Source of the DNA: Climacium dendroides
Lineage: Eukaryota; Streptophyta; Bryopsida; Hypnales; Climaciaceae
Assembly (NCBI GenBank): GCA_950106755.1
Contig: OX467082.1
Span: 36,456,001-36,520,000 of the forward strand
Reading direction: 5' to 3'
Length of the DNA: 64,000 nt
In this document: positions 11,246 to 21,964 of the stretch, in pieces
Position numbering within the stretch: the stretch's first letter is position 1
Layout of the letters: every line of letters starts with the position of its first letter
Notes under the pieces: generated by a model
Told to the model about the DNA's origin: nothing
Databases searched by the model: none
The model's input: only the letters and a program-made list of their open reading frames with translations
Made by a program: the position numbers and the translations under genes

Positions 11246-12165
11246 AATTTAATTTTAATTTTAATTTTAATTTTGTCGTCCACGGAAGGTTCATGTAATG
11301 ATCTGGATATCCCACATGCACCAATTTCTAGACGTCACAAGTGAGCTCCCCATTCATTCAAGACAAGCACATGACCAATATCTTTGTTTCATTGGGTCTC
11401 CATTTCAGGATGTACTATAAAGGGCCTTTCACTCCTTTAACTTATATCTGTCATTGCATGTGCATATTTTTCAGATTCAAAAGGGAGTCAGCGTTCCATT
11501 TGTTTCCTTAAAAAAAAAACTTTTAAAAAAAAAAAAAAAAAAGTGGAGTCAGTGTGAGTGTTGTTGTACCATACTTAAGGTACCTCCAGCTGGGGTGACA
11601 GATTTTTAAAGTTAAACTAGAAGGGCCTGGGAGCCTCAGTCAATGTTTTGTCAAAAAGAAGTCACTGCTTTTTTTTTTAATTTTTTAATTGCAACACGGG
11701 GTGCCATATCAGTCAATAATTGCAGTCTCACTCCAACACATACTAATAAGAATTGGAACTCTATTTTCAATTCGAGAGAGTCGGTCCGGTCCTGGCGGGG
11801 TTTTCAAGCTATCAGTCCTGCTCTCGGAAAAAGGTATTGATAGTCATCCGTTAAGGCTGTGTAAGGATTGGTCTGGTCACCATGGAAATCATCCTTTTTG
11901 GGTACTCTCTGCATGAATCATTTGCTTAAAAAAAATAAAAATAAAAAAAAGTGTTCATTGGAGGTCAAACTATTGTGCAAGACCTTTTTCAACACCAAAT
12001 TCCAAGGACTGATGAACATGTGTACTTTTGTCTTGCATAGAAGGATTCTCTATCATCCATCAGATAGTAAACGTCTGCAATGTTCTTCAAGGATTGAGTA
12101 TTCAAATGAGTGATTTGTGCAGAGCTCGATGTTTGGGGGGGGGGGGATTTTCACCAATTGTAGGC
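11242..12165. other. AT-rich intergenic DNA with poly-A and poly-G tracts
   Basis: No gene. It contains A-rich runs near 11508-11541 and 11930-11950 and a 12-base poly-G tract at 12135-12146. Confidence 0.4.
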
Positions 12166-12450
12166 TCGGAATGCAATTGGGTGGAGGGTTTTGAATTTTG
12201 TACCCTCATAACATTGTTTATCAATGAGGCAAGGGGCTTTCTTGCATCCTTGAAAAAGGGACACCTAAACTGAATAAAACTATCTTGTATGGCACTTCAT
12301 TCCAATGAATGCCAATCCTTGAACTCATTGGTAGGTGACTTACATGCATCAAGAGAGGCATAATACCTTTCATGCATGAGGAGGACCATTGCCTCGTTAT
12401 ACAAAGTTATACTCCTTGCACTTTATTTATACTATACAATGCCAAGTTCA
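12166..12450 (+). repeat. Dispersed repeat E, copy 1
   Basis: The segment around 'aacattgtttatcaatgagg', continuing through 'cttgcatccttgaaaaaggg' to 'cataatacctttcatgc', aligns with 34430-34640 in the same orientation. Both copies are decayed and non-coding. Confidence 0.6.
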
Positions 12451-12985
12451 ATTTTTGAGGTAGATTTGTTACTGTTTCATTGGAGAGTGAAAAAAGCATT
12501 GTAAGTCACAATGCCTTTCTCTTTCTGTACCCTCAAAGTTGCAAAAAGTATAGATATGGAAGTTTGTGATGAACTATTAGACTTGGCATTATGTCCCATA
12601 ATGCTCAAGAACCTCCTAGAAATATCTAGTCTTTAATAGATATATCTGAAGGATATCTCTAATTGGTAACTAGAAAAACAATGTTTGCTTTAGTAGTTAA
12701 CTACTATAAATGTAGGTTGTGAAGTTGTCCTTTAACCCCTAAAGGTCCAAACAACATTTTTTTGGCAACTTAAAAATTTGGGACAACACTACAAATGAAA
12801 TTTTTATTTTTTTCCAATGAAAATTTCACACAGCATGTGCCTAAGGAGTAACCTTAAGGCACAACAATTTTCATAACTTTTGACTACATGGTTAAAAAAT
12901 TATTGTATGACATGTAATTTTTATTTCTGGACAAGCAACCCAGACAACTAAAAAAACACTTTTTTAAAAGGTAAAAATTTGAAAT

Positions 12986-13325
12986 CAGGGTTTTCATAGT
13001 GGATGGATGTCTGGTTAGCCTGTCCGTCCAGTTTGCCCGTCCGTTCGATTCGCCCGACAGGGCGTGGACGTTGTAGTCGGGGCGCGGACGGGATCGTCAA
13101 GGCGTGGATGGGATCGTCAAGGCGTGGACGGAATCGTCAGGGCGTGGACGGAATCGTCAGGGCGTGGACGGAATCGTCAGGGCGTGGACAGAATCGTCAG
13201 GGCGCGGTTAGGGCGCGGACGGGATCGTCAAGGTGCAAAACTCTCAAAATTAAAGCCGTTCAGACCGTCCGTCCGTCCGGTCCGGTTTGCCCATCTGGTC
13301 CAATTCGCCTGTTATGACAACCCTG
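12986..13325. mobile_element. Non-autonomous hAT element (340 bp) with perfect 8-bp target duplication
   Basis: Terminal inverted repeats CAGGGTTTTCATAG (left) and the reverse complement of the right end, CAGGGTTGTCATAA, are near-identical. The 8-bp word TTTGAAAT directly flanks both sides (12978-12985 and 13326-13333). CAGGG-type ends with an 8-bp duplication define the hAT superfamily. Related family-B copies near 24830 and 46100 show the empty site. The interior is GC-rich and dominated by a 20-bp minisatellite. No transposase is encoded, so movement would have depended on an enzyme supplied in trans. Confidence 0.9.
13061..13231. repeat. 20-bp GC-rich minisatellite inside the hAT element
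   Basis: Units of the type ggcgtggacggaatcgtcag repeat with an exact 20-bp period from 13081 to 13200, with degenerate units on both sides. The array is framed by similar direct repeats rich in GTCCGTCC and GTTTGCCC (about 13020-13055 and 13265-13305). The period is not a multiple of three, so overlapping plus-strand frames here are not evidence of a gene. Confidence 0.95.
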
Positions 13326-13950
13326 TTTGAAATTGGTTTTCTAGATTTATGTATATTTGGAAAACTTTGAATCATTCCATTTTCATTAATGAGATGAAAG
13401 TTATGAGGAGTTTTAATTTATAGGTAGTTATAGAATTTCTATTCTAAAATAAACTTTAAAGTCTTTTATTTAATTCAATTTTCAATCCTTATGAAAAAAA
13501 ACAAAAAAACATTGGATGTAGATTGATTATTACAAAATTAAGACAAAATGATTATTGGAATTGGCATTTTTTAATTCCATAACTAAATTTTTAACAATTT
13601 AATATTTTACATGATACTCTATTTCTTTTTATTTAAATTTTTTTTCTAGCATGAATATTTCTTCAACATATCATAGAGAGTAACAAGTTGTACACATTTT
13701 TGTATAAGAAGTTTGAAAGATGAAACCTAACCATTTGGGAAGAATTGAAAATACCTGTTTTTGAAATTCAAGTGTCATGATCTTGCAATTGGTAAGGTTT
13801 CTTATTCTAAAATTTTAGGAGGGTGTACTTGAACAAGTTAACTAAAGAATTCTATAGTTGGATATATTAATGAATAAATATAGATGAAGATTTTTGCCTT
13901 GCTTTGGGTTTTAAGCAATTTTGGACCTAAAAACATCAAAGCATTACATT

Positions 13951-14200
13951 TACAAGTTATGTGTATGTTTTAATCCAAGATGATCTAAATATATCTTGGA
14001 GGTTTTGTTTGGTAGAGTTTAGTACTAAAAGCCTACATGGGCACCAATTTATACTACTTTGTCCTATTAATAAGAGTGACACTAATTTACCAAAGTTGCA
14101 CTACTTTAAATTAGTAGAGGTTGCATTAATAGCTAATTTCCAACCCAAAAAGCATTTGCAAGTGACATTACTTGTACACCCTCCCTAATAGAACAAGTAG
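13951..14200 (+). repeat. Dispersed repeat F, copy related to the GRAS-intron fragment
   Basis: gacactaatttaccaaag and the following ttgcactactttaaattagt segment match the GRAS intron at 3468-3520, and the right part matches near 3595-3625. It is non-coding. Confidence 0.55.
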
Positions 14201-14819
14201 CCCTATACTTCTAAGATTTGCGTTTATAAAGCCACATAACATTGACTTGTTTTCTAAAAATGGTTCTATTCAAACTTCTTCACAAGTAGCTTCCATCTAT
14301 ATATAACATTCTTAACTAGCTTGGATCATTCTACCTTGGAGGATGGAGATAACCCTTCTCTAGATGCCTGGGAGAGAATTTGGTATAATTTGAAGAAAGA
14401 CATTAGTTGGCCATATTGTGTATTGTTGGTTGGGTTCATAAGTGAGCTAGTTGAATTGGCCAAGCAGATTTGTGAATACTCAAAGCTAACAATAATTTTA
14501 GTAGACTAGGAAGTTGCCACACTGAAGGAGTAAAAGGACCCCTTGAGTTGGTTAACAATAGGCATAGTCACACCTTCTTCATCCCAAGTTCAACTATCTA
14601 AAAATTGAGATGTAGTGCTATTTGTGTGGCTATCCGTGGCTTGCAAAGCTTTCATCCTCTAAGGATTTTGAAGGGCCATTCTTCTCCTCTAGAGGTGAAG
14701 AAAATGGGTTGGAAAAAAAATTCTTTGGAAAATGTTTCAGTCTTTTGTACGTCACTTTCACCTTACCTAATTATACATGTCCACTTTGTTACCCCCTAAG
14801 TTAAATCCGACTTCTATGC
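14201..14819. other. Intergenic DNA, no gene seen
   Basis: Short overlapping frames at 14321-14509 and 14605-14804 have no recognisable domain. Nothing else is supported. Confidence 0.35.
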
Positions 14820-14839
14820 TACTTGTGCCACTTGCGTAA

Positions 14840-15060
14840 CATGCTGGCTGCGAGCATTTATGATAGTAAATCTAGTTGGTTCCCTCCTAAAAAACCATAT
14901 AATTGCTCACATCAAAAGGGGGGTCACAGCTTCTTTGTGCCACTTGCGTTCCACGTTGGGTGCGAGCATTTATGATAGTAAACCTAGTTGGTTCTCTCCC
15001 AAAAATCATATAATTGCTCACATCAAAAGGGGTGTCACACCTTCTTCTTGCACAACAACT
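14840..15060 (+). repeat. Two tandem copies of a 112-bp unit
   Basis: gagcatttatgatagtaaa begins at 14852 and again at 14964. The shared block runs through 'tcatataattgctcacatc' and 'aaaaggggtgtcac' in both copies with few differences, so the duplication is fairly recent. Confidence 0.85.
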
Positions 15061-15461
15061 CCCCATTGGCTCCTCTTTTCTCTCACCAAGTTCACATTCT
15101 TCAAGAAAATTTGCTTCTTGGAGGAGGTGTGGCTATCCCTAATGTCATGGATTCTGAGCATTTTAGGTAGGGACAACCAAAATTGCAACTTTGGTACTTA
15201 GCATGCCTGGTCCGGAATTCTTACATGATCCTGTTAATAAATGAAAAAGGTTCAGCAACATACACAAACGAATGTATTACTCTATCTGAAAACTATATGC
15301 AAAAGTAATGAAAGCTCAAAGTTTTATTCCTGTGTGAAAATTATCCATGTGTTTCAAGAGAAAAAAGAAAAAAGAAAAAAAAAGTTTTATTCCTGTGTGA
15401 TCCAACTTAAAAATGCTTATTTTTTAGGGTGCCAATTTCAGGCCAGTACCTCAGTGGCGGC

Positions 15462-15621
15462 TGGTTATGGTGTCCCTACCTTATCATTTGTGATTGGTTA
15501 TGGGTATTCCTACCTTATCATTTGTGACCCAAGCTTAAATGTAAACAAAGTACTCCCTGGTTATGGGTATTCCTACCTTATCATTTGTGACCCAAGCTTA
15601 AATGTAAACAAAGTACTCCCT
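15462..15621 (+). repeat. 63-bp tandem duplication with a partial third copy
   Basis: 15496-15558 and 15559-15621 are essentially identical 63-bp units (ggttatgggtattcctacc...). A partial, diverged copy precedes them at 15462-15495. Since 63 is divisible by three, the overlapping plus-strand frame repeats its peptide, but it has no other gene-like feature. Confidence 0.95.
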
Positions 15622-16504
15622 CTGTCCCACTAAAAAAAACTCCAAAAACCTTCCCCATGAGTTTTTGTTCCCAACAAGTTTCCCCAAAATGCAGCATTCA
15701 TTTCAGGCAAGCGTTTCCAGAATTCCAGTACAATCAGCTGCCAATTTGTATATAAGTTATGGACCACCTCTTGTGTACCACTAAACTTGTATAGTACAAC
15801 TTCCACAAGGCAATAGCCCCAGGACCCAAGGAGAATATTACACTAGAGAGGTTATTGCTTTAGAGAAGGCTGCAGCATTAATTACATTTGAAGATGTTTG
15901 GAAGTCACATTCACTAAAGCAACATTTGGATTCCAAATCTAATGAAAGTTTTTTTGTTTTTGTTTTTTAACTCACTTTGTACTCTTCAATGCATCCAGAC
16001 TGGGACAGAAGGAATAATATCACTTTAGAGATGATATTAGCTTACAAAAGTTCACTTTATAGATGTTCTACCAACACCCAGAGTGTAAGTATGAATCCTG
16101 AGCAGACACATAATTCAAGCCATTTCAGAGATACTATGACATTCAGCCAGCCTGCATAGAAACATGTTGTGATCGTATCTCAATTGACATCACATTTGCA
16201 GCATGCTTGGTCATGACAATCCTAGTACAGTTACATTAGCAATGACCAAGTCTCTGCACCAAAATTTACTCCAGATTTCATAGGTAGACTAATTTTTCTG
16301 TTCTCAGCCAACTCATTAGTCAATAATTGTTGTCACTTTCTTGGAGTACATGGACAAAACAAATGAGTGATCCGGCTTGGTAAAAGACTTACGGTAGTAG
16401 CAATAGAGCTAGCATCATAATAAGTGACAACAATAGCTAGACAATAATTACAGGATACGACACTATACAAGAAGTGTACATATACAAGGAAAGTCGCAAC
16501 TAAT
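15622..16504. other. 3' flank of the PyrD gene
   Basis: AT-rich sequence without a recognisable gene. The part nearest 16504 is presumably the 3'UTR of the minus-strand PyrD gene. Confidence 0.4.
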
Positions 16505-19038
16505 TCAAGGTTGTGGGAAATAGCCTGCAATAACAACGTCCTGACCTACCATGTAACTCGACACCCTCTCCAGCTTGATTAGATCGTCGTCCATGCGGAA
16601 GCCTGGTTCCGTTCGATTCTCTCCCAGGAAAATAGGAGCCACCTGGACCACAATTTTTTGAGCCGCCGCTTCTTTCACTGCCTGCTGGCCGAGGAAGTTT
16701 TCAAGGCCTGAAAACACTGGACCCCTGGAATCTAGAAGGACCGAGGTCGCTCCACGATGGTAACACACGTTCAGTACGTGCTCCAAGGTTAAGTCTTTCA
16801 TCATCACCACGTCCACACCCTGGGCTTGTAATCTGTCTATCAGTGATTTCCCTTCTGCTTTCATTGACTGGGTGCTCTCAATGTATGCTTGCTGATCAGC
16901 CAACACCAGTGTCTTCGCAGCGGAAGTGTCGAAAACTTTCGATTCCACTGGGAGATCAAGAGACCTGACCAAATGGAATTATTTTCCCCACAATGTTAAG
17001 AGAAGACACGGTTGGGCAAAGGAACACAAAAAAACCTCGAGGAGAAAAGAGACACTTCAATCCAATCCATGCATAAATCCATCCATATAAAAATAGATTT
17101 CATCAGTTGGTAGAAAAACTGGAACAGAAAGATGAGAGAAGAAAATCACGACATGACGACGCCTCTGTACAAACAGACCTGGCGATGATGACACGAAGAG
17201 GTTGCGTGGCGCCTGGCTCAGACGACAGGAGAATTGGATCATCATAGACAGCCGCTTCTGTAACAACGACAGCATCATTCTCTTGTAGCAACTTACTGTA
17301 TAGGCCACCTTGTGCGTTGCTCAACCCTATGTTTCCCAAAAAACCACCGTCCATTGACATGGAATACCTGACAGAAAAGGTGAGTGAATGACTTAAAAGA
17401 TGAAAAGCAGCTGAGCAGCTTCCATCGATCACTCATGAGTAGGTGGTTGTCACAGGATAATTTTTACAGGCACCAAATCGATTGCCATGGAATGAAAAAT
17501 GGATCACAATAGTTTTCAATCAATGGATGTGGAATTGAAAGCAAGCTCGTATCTTCAAATATGAGATGACATTACTAGAAATCGAGGGAAGAAAGAGGAG
17601 TTCACACCTAAGAGTGACGAACGGCTGACCAGTGAGCATCCCGTGGATGAAAACTTCATTCGCGTTACGACAGAGAGTTTCTTCCACACCCTCCACAACC
17701 TCTATTCCTGCACTCCGTAATGTGTTGATGCCTTTTCCTGTAACACATCATAACAAAATCATCTTTAAAGAAGTATTGAGAGTTGCAACTCATCACCTGA
17801 CCATGGACGGGAGATACTCAGTTGTTCGCACAAAAGTGTATCTCCTTCTTCCACCAAAATACAGGTGCTAATAAATTACCTAGGTGTCTTCTACATATCA
17901 TAGAATATGCAGGACTAAATATGTATCCAGGAACTTATGAGGCTTATTGTGCACCGACTATAGGTTCAGTCCTTCGGCCTTACAGCTATCTCAGTCCCAT
18001 AGAGCTCAAGTCACTTTAGAGTCCATAGACTCCTGATCATATGGAGTAACTTAATTCCAGCACTGATCAAGCAAACTGATCGTGATTCAATAAAAGTAAA
18101 GTTAAGTCGCAACTTGCAGTTCTATCTTCATATGTATGTACTACGAGCTTTTTGAACGACAAAGTGAGAGTTCCACCGAGTTCACCTGCAACTTGAGGGT
18201 TTGGATCAACAACGCCCACAACTACACGCTTTAGTTTGGCTTTCACGAATGCCTGACTACAGGGTGGGGTGCGACCATGGTGATTGCACGGCTCCAGGCT
18301 CACATATGCTGTTGCACCTTTTGCTAAATGCCCAGCTTCTCGCAAGGCAAACACCTGCACAAGTCGCAGCAGAACTTCAGCACAAAACTCCGAGGGGCGT
18401 TATATATTCGAATTTAAACTTGAAAAAACAGAGTTCGTAGTTCAAGGCAAGGTAAGAGCCTTGTTGTGAATCAGATTGCGGCAACAAAAGCTACAACATC
18501 AAAATTGACAAAACCTCTGTCAATACTACTATTTTCTGAAAAGGCTCTGTGATGCCACTCTCAATAAGAGGGAAAGAGAAGGCTAAAAAGAAGGCGACAT
18601 GGGAGTTGTAACCTCAGCGTGGGGTTCCCCAGCCTTGGGATGAAACCCTCGACCAACAATCGTACCATCCTTGACAATCACGCAACCCACAATGGGGTTC
18701 GGCGACGTTTTGCCAGCAGCTTCCTTCGCAAGCTCCACACACATCCGTATGTAAGACGCGTCCACTTCTGTAGCCCCTTGCGGCAGTGTGTCCGTGGCTG
18801 TAGCTGTGCATTTGATTGACAGCATCTCGGGGCACTTCCTGAGGGGGCTGAAGCTCTCATGCTGCACAGAACTAATTCTAAATGCGGAAGGGCTAGTCAA
18901 GTAGCTGGAGGATAACGATAACTGTGCACCGCAGGGTCTCCATTGACATAAAGATGCAACAGGGCTCCTCATAGCAATGCCAATTTGAACGGAAGGTGAG
19001 AAGAGCGCCATTCCCGCAGAATTCACGGTCATTACCAT
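16505..19038 (-). CDS. PYRD: Plastid riboflavin-pathway pyrimidine deaminase PyrD (RibD-like)
   Basis: Five exons on the minus strand (19038-18613, 18354-18186, 17737-17608, 17367-17179, 16964-16505) join in frame at GT/AG sites to give 457 residues. An in-frame TAG at 19045-19047 supports the ATG at 19038. Residues 1 to about 85 are Ser-rich and poor in acids, like a chloroplast transit peptide. The cytidine-deaminase-like domain follows with HAE (140-142) split exactly at the first intron and EPCNHHGRTPPC (163-174), so zinc ligands H140, C165, C174 and catalytic E142 are intact. The enzyme deaminates the 2,5-diaminopyrimidine intermediate made from GTP. The C-terminal reductase-like domain has RYSMSMDG where active RibD reductases have a lysine-containing VTLK..MS/ASLDG segment. 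In angiosperms PyrD is a deaminase whose reductase region is inactive, with reduction done by separate PyrR. Neighbours are unrelated. Confidence 0.95.
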
Positions 19039-19290
19039 TGGAACCTACAAAATCATTCGCCGTTCAGATCAGACAACAAATCCAAATCCAAGTCACTGAT
19101 CCTCCTCCACAAACCGTAACATTCAGTCGAACACACACAGACATTCCAAGTCACTGCTCAGCAACAGCATTCCAGTATTTGACAGGATAGGCTAGAGCTA
19201 AGGACTGACAAGAACAACGCTTCACAATAGTCATCAACCAACCCGATGCATTGCCCTGAATTTTTTGGCTCATATGGAATTGACGACCAT
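19039..19290 (-). promoter_or_regulatory. 5' flank of PyrD
   Basis: Short upstream region of the minus-strand PyrD gene, less AT-rich than the surrounding DNA. No TATA box or named regulatory motif is convincing. Confidence 0.3.
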
Positions 19291-19294
19291 GAAG

Positions 19295-19945
19295 AGCCAA
19301 AAATAAAGAAATGGACCAACTCACCAAATGTGGAACAGGAAATTTCGAAAAAGGAAGCAGAATTTGGACAATTCGAAAACTCCTAAGAGCCAGGAGGTCA
19401 CATAAGGAGGTCACATTGGAGCTTCAGTACGCCGGCCCTTGACATCCGTTGGCCAAATTGAGCATGTGAACGCATTCCATGAATACGCAGAGAAATCCCA
19501 TCCCAACGCAGGAAGGACCCTTCGCCTAAACCTAAACCTAAATCTCTCAGGGCTGCAAAAGGTGAGTTGCGAGCTTCAAAAGAGCGCCACACAGAGTCAC
19601 ACAAATGAAAGGCGCCAATCTTTGTATGGATTGGAGCACAACATTACAAAATGGACCAGCTCAGTGAGTGCAGAAGAGGAAATTTGGAAAAAAGAAGCAG
19701 AATATGCACAATCAGAAATTGTGAAGACCAAGGGGGGCCACATTGGAGCTTCAATACACAGTCCCTCGACATCCATCGGCCGAATTGAGCGTGTTATTTC
19801 CAACCATGAATACGCTGAGAAATCTCAACCAATGCCTAAACCTAATATTACACCTAAACTTCTAAGGGCGAGTTGCGATCGAGCTTCCGAGAGCACCACA
19901 CACAGTCGAATGAGGGGCGGCAATCTTGGCATGGATTGAAACACA
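19295..19945. repeat. Imperfect direct duplication (about 330 bp unit) upstream of PyrD
   Basis: Matching landmarks recur 327-340 bp apart: atggaccaac at 19311 with atggaccagc at 19651, and catccgttggcc at 19443 with catccatcggcc at 19770. The 13-bp difference in spacing is an indel. Remnants of a third copy start near 19930 (catggattgaaacac). A 166-codon plus-strand frame (19439-19939) spans both copies and repeats a GRIE..HEYAEKS-like motif, but I recognise no protein family. Confidence 0.8.
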
Positions 19946-20128
19946 AAAAATTCAGAAAACGTCGTGAACGACCTGTTTCACCAAAACAACAGAGGCTTCA
20001 GCATTACATACCTGGATCGGACGCACATTAGCTAGCAATTGTGCAACAGGGGCCAGGGAAGGTGGCGAAGAGCGACGCAGTGGAAGGGGAAGTGAGGTTT
20101 GTGTTCAAGTGGGCAACGGGTGAAATGC

Positions 20129-20698
20129 TTAACCCCTAAGAGTCAGGCGGATGTAGATTTTGAAGGGTTTTGGCAAAATAAATTATGATATGAGTAGAAT
20201 TCAGACAACAAATCTTCATTTTTGCAAGTTTTCATTTTCCGCCCTACCTCATTCTGAACCTTGCACAATCCATACCTTAAGTTAGGCTGTTTTGTTTTGC
20301 TTGGTACATTGAGATCTTCAGACCTGTGCATCCCGGGTCACGTTTTTGGTATCTTCACAGAGCTCACTGTATGGAAGGGTGCACGAGCTTTACAACATGG
20401 CGTTTGGTCCTACAATGTGAAAGTTATTGAATTTTTTATTTTCAAAGTTTTTTATGATTTTAAAAATTAGAAAATTACTTTTATTTATTTATATTTTGGT
20501 TGTGGCAACAGCACAAGGCACACTAGTTATCATGAAGCAATTAAGTGATCAAAGTACTAAGCATTGTTGAAAAAGAGACAAAAATTGTTTTTTCCAACAT
20601 ACTTGGATGTACTTCATTTATTTCTCATTGCTTCGGAAGTAAACTCTTAAAAAACATTTATAATTTAGATAGTGGATACCAACTCTCTTAGGGGTTAG
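20129..20698. mobile_element. TTAA-type inverted-repeat element, about 570 bp
   Basis: The left end TTAACCCCTAAGAG (20129-20142) pairs with the right end CTCTTAGGGGTTAG (20685-20698), 13 of 14 complementary. The left edge is TTAA; the right edge reads TTAG. The interior has no coding capacity. It is one of several elements in the window with the same type of ends. Confidence 0.7.
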
Positions 20699-21169
20699 CA
20701 CTTCAACGTTCAAATTTTTTTCTATAATTCTATTCTTTTTTGTTTATATCTTTGAACAATTATGTTATTTACCTCAATTTCATCAAATTGGTTAAAGATT
20801 TTTTTTTTAAGATTCAAGTATTGTTTTAGGTGAAGGAGAACTTATTTGGACAAATAAAGCACTTTGTTCATCATACACAATATGGACTTTGGAGCACTTA
20901 AGGATTAATGAAACAACATTTGAAATCTTCCAAGTAAGGTCAAGCATGGTTTATCATGTGCTTTTTCATTTAGATTGGCAATTCCATCTATATTTTGAAA
21001 AAAAAGAAAGGAGATCAATGAAAAAATACTACTTTTTGACCACCGAAAAAACAAAGTTATTTTGAAATGATGTGATTTGGCACCATGGAGCCAAAAAAAG
21101 GGATTGCATAGAACATAGATGTATTTTTTTACAAACTATGCGTGGTATACTTTAATCTGTAAATGATTG
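20699..21169. other. AT-rich intergenic DNA
   Basis: No gene or clear boundary-marked repeat is seen between the 570-bp element and repeat family D. Confidence 0.35.
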
Positions 21170-21964
21170 GGAAGCTTATATTGACTTTTCCATTCTTTGG
21201 ACGCACCATTGTAAAGTAAAAAATAATTTGTTTTTCAAAAATGTTTTTATGAGAATGTGTATTGTTTTTCTAGTTTTCTAACACACTGATTTGTATCTAG
21301 TTTGACTAACTAAGAGATTATAAAATTATGAAGTAATATATATTTTTGGTCTCAATCGAGGTAGAGACAAATTACTATTTTGATTAAGTAAAAAAATTTA
21401 ATCCAAAAGCAACATTGTGCAGTTGATTACTCATTGAAATGTGGTGTTAAAATTTCAAAGTGAGTAACCTTGTTGATAATAAGATAATTACCTTGAACTT
21501 TGAGGAAAAAAACCTCAAATATAAAATGTTTATCTTGTGGCATGATCTTCCCATATTGAGAACTAAAAGACTATTTTGGACATAATTTTGTAACCACTAA
21601 TCCAAATTATATAAAATGCATCTTTGTGTGCATTTATGTGCAAAATTCAATTGTAGATAAAAAAAAATTGAGATCACAATTGCGTGCCTACAATTGATTA
21701 AAGTCCAAAAATTATTCTTCATTCATTTAGAAATTAAAGTCCCAACTAATTAAATATGAATTTTCAAAGGAGGAGAGACTTATATATTTTGATGAGGAGC
21801 CTTTACATATACCCTAATTGATTTCAAAATTCATTTATTGTATACTAAGAGAATACATTCGCAATTAATATTCACATGTTGTCAATACAAGAATCTAAAA
21901 TGAAAGAAATTATACCAAAATAGTATTCCCTTATTAGTTATAATAAAGCAATTACTTCTCCTTT

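Larger units (their letters stand above)
12732..13950 (-). mobile_element. Repeat family B, inverted copy, interrupted by a hAT element
   Basis: It starts with TTAACCCCTAAAGG at 12732. Read on the minus strand, it matches 24088-25083 and 54066-55010 through most of their length, for example the segments around 'tcctcataactttc', 'aaacaatctacatccaatg' and 'atgacacttggatttc'. Its left end on the minus strand (near 13950) is less well preserved. Removing the 348-bp hAT insertion with one target copy restores collinearity. It is non-coding. Confidence 0.7.

Noticed and set aside
13003..13330. Plus-strand frames rich in GRGRNRQG repeats
   Set aside because: Translation artefact of the 20-bp minisatellite in the hAT element; a 20-bp period shifts frame each unit and gives no stable protein.
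19527..19545. cctaaacctaaacctaaat as interstitial telomere repeat
   Set aside because: The plant telomere unit is CCCTAAA; this has CCTAAA (6 bp), so it is not telomeric. The TTAACCCCTAAAGG element ends also have an extra C and are not teloboxes.
19439..19939. 166-codon plus-strand frame upstream of PyrD as a protein-coding gene
   Set aside because: It spans an imperfect DNA duplication, resembles no protein family I know and has many non-silent differences between copies. Kept only as a repeat and a low-confidence finding.
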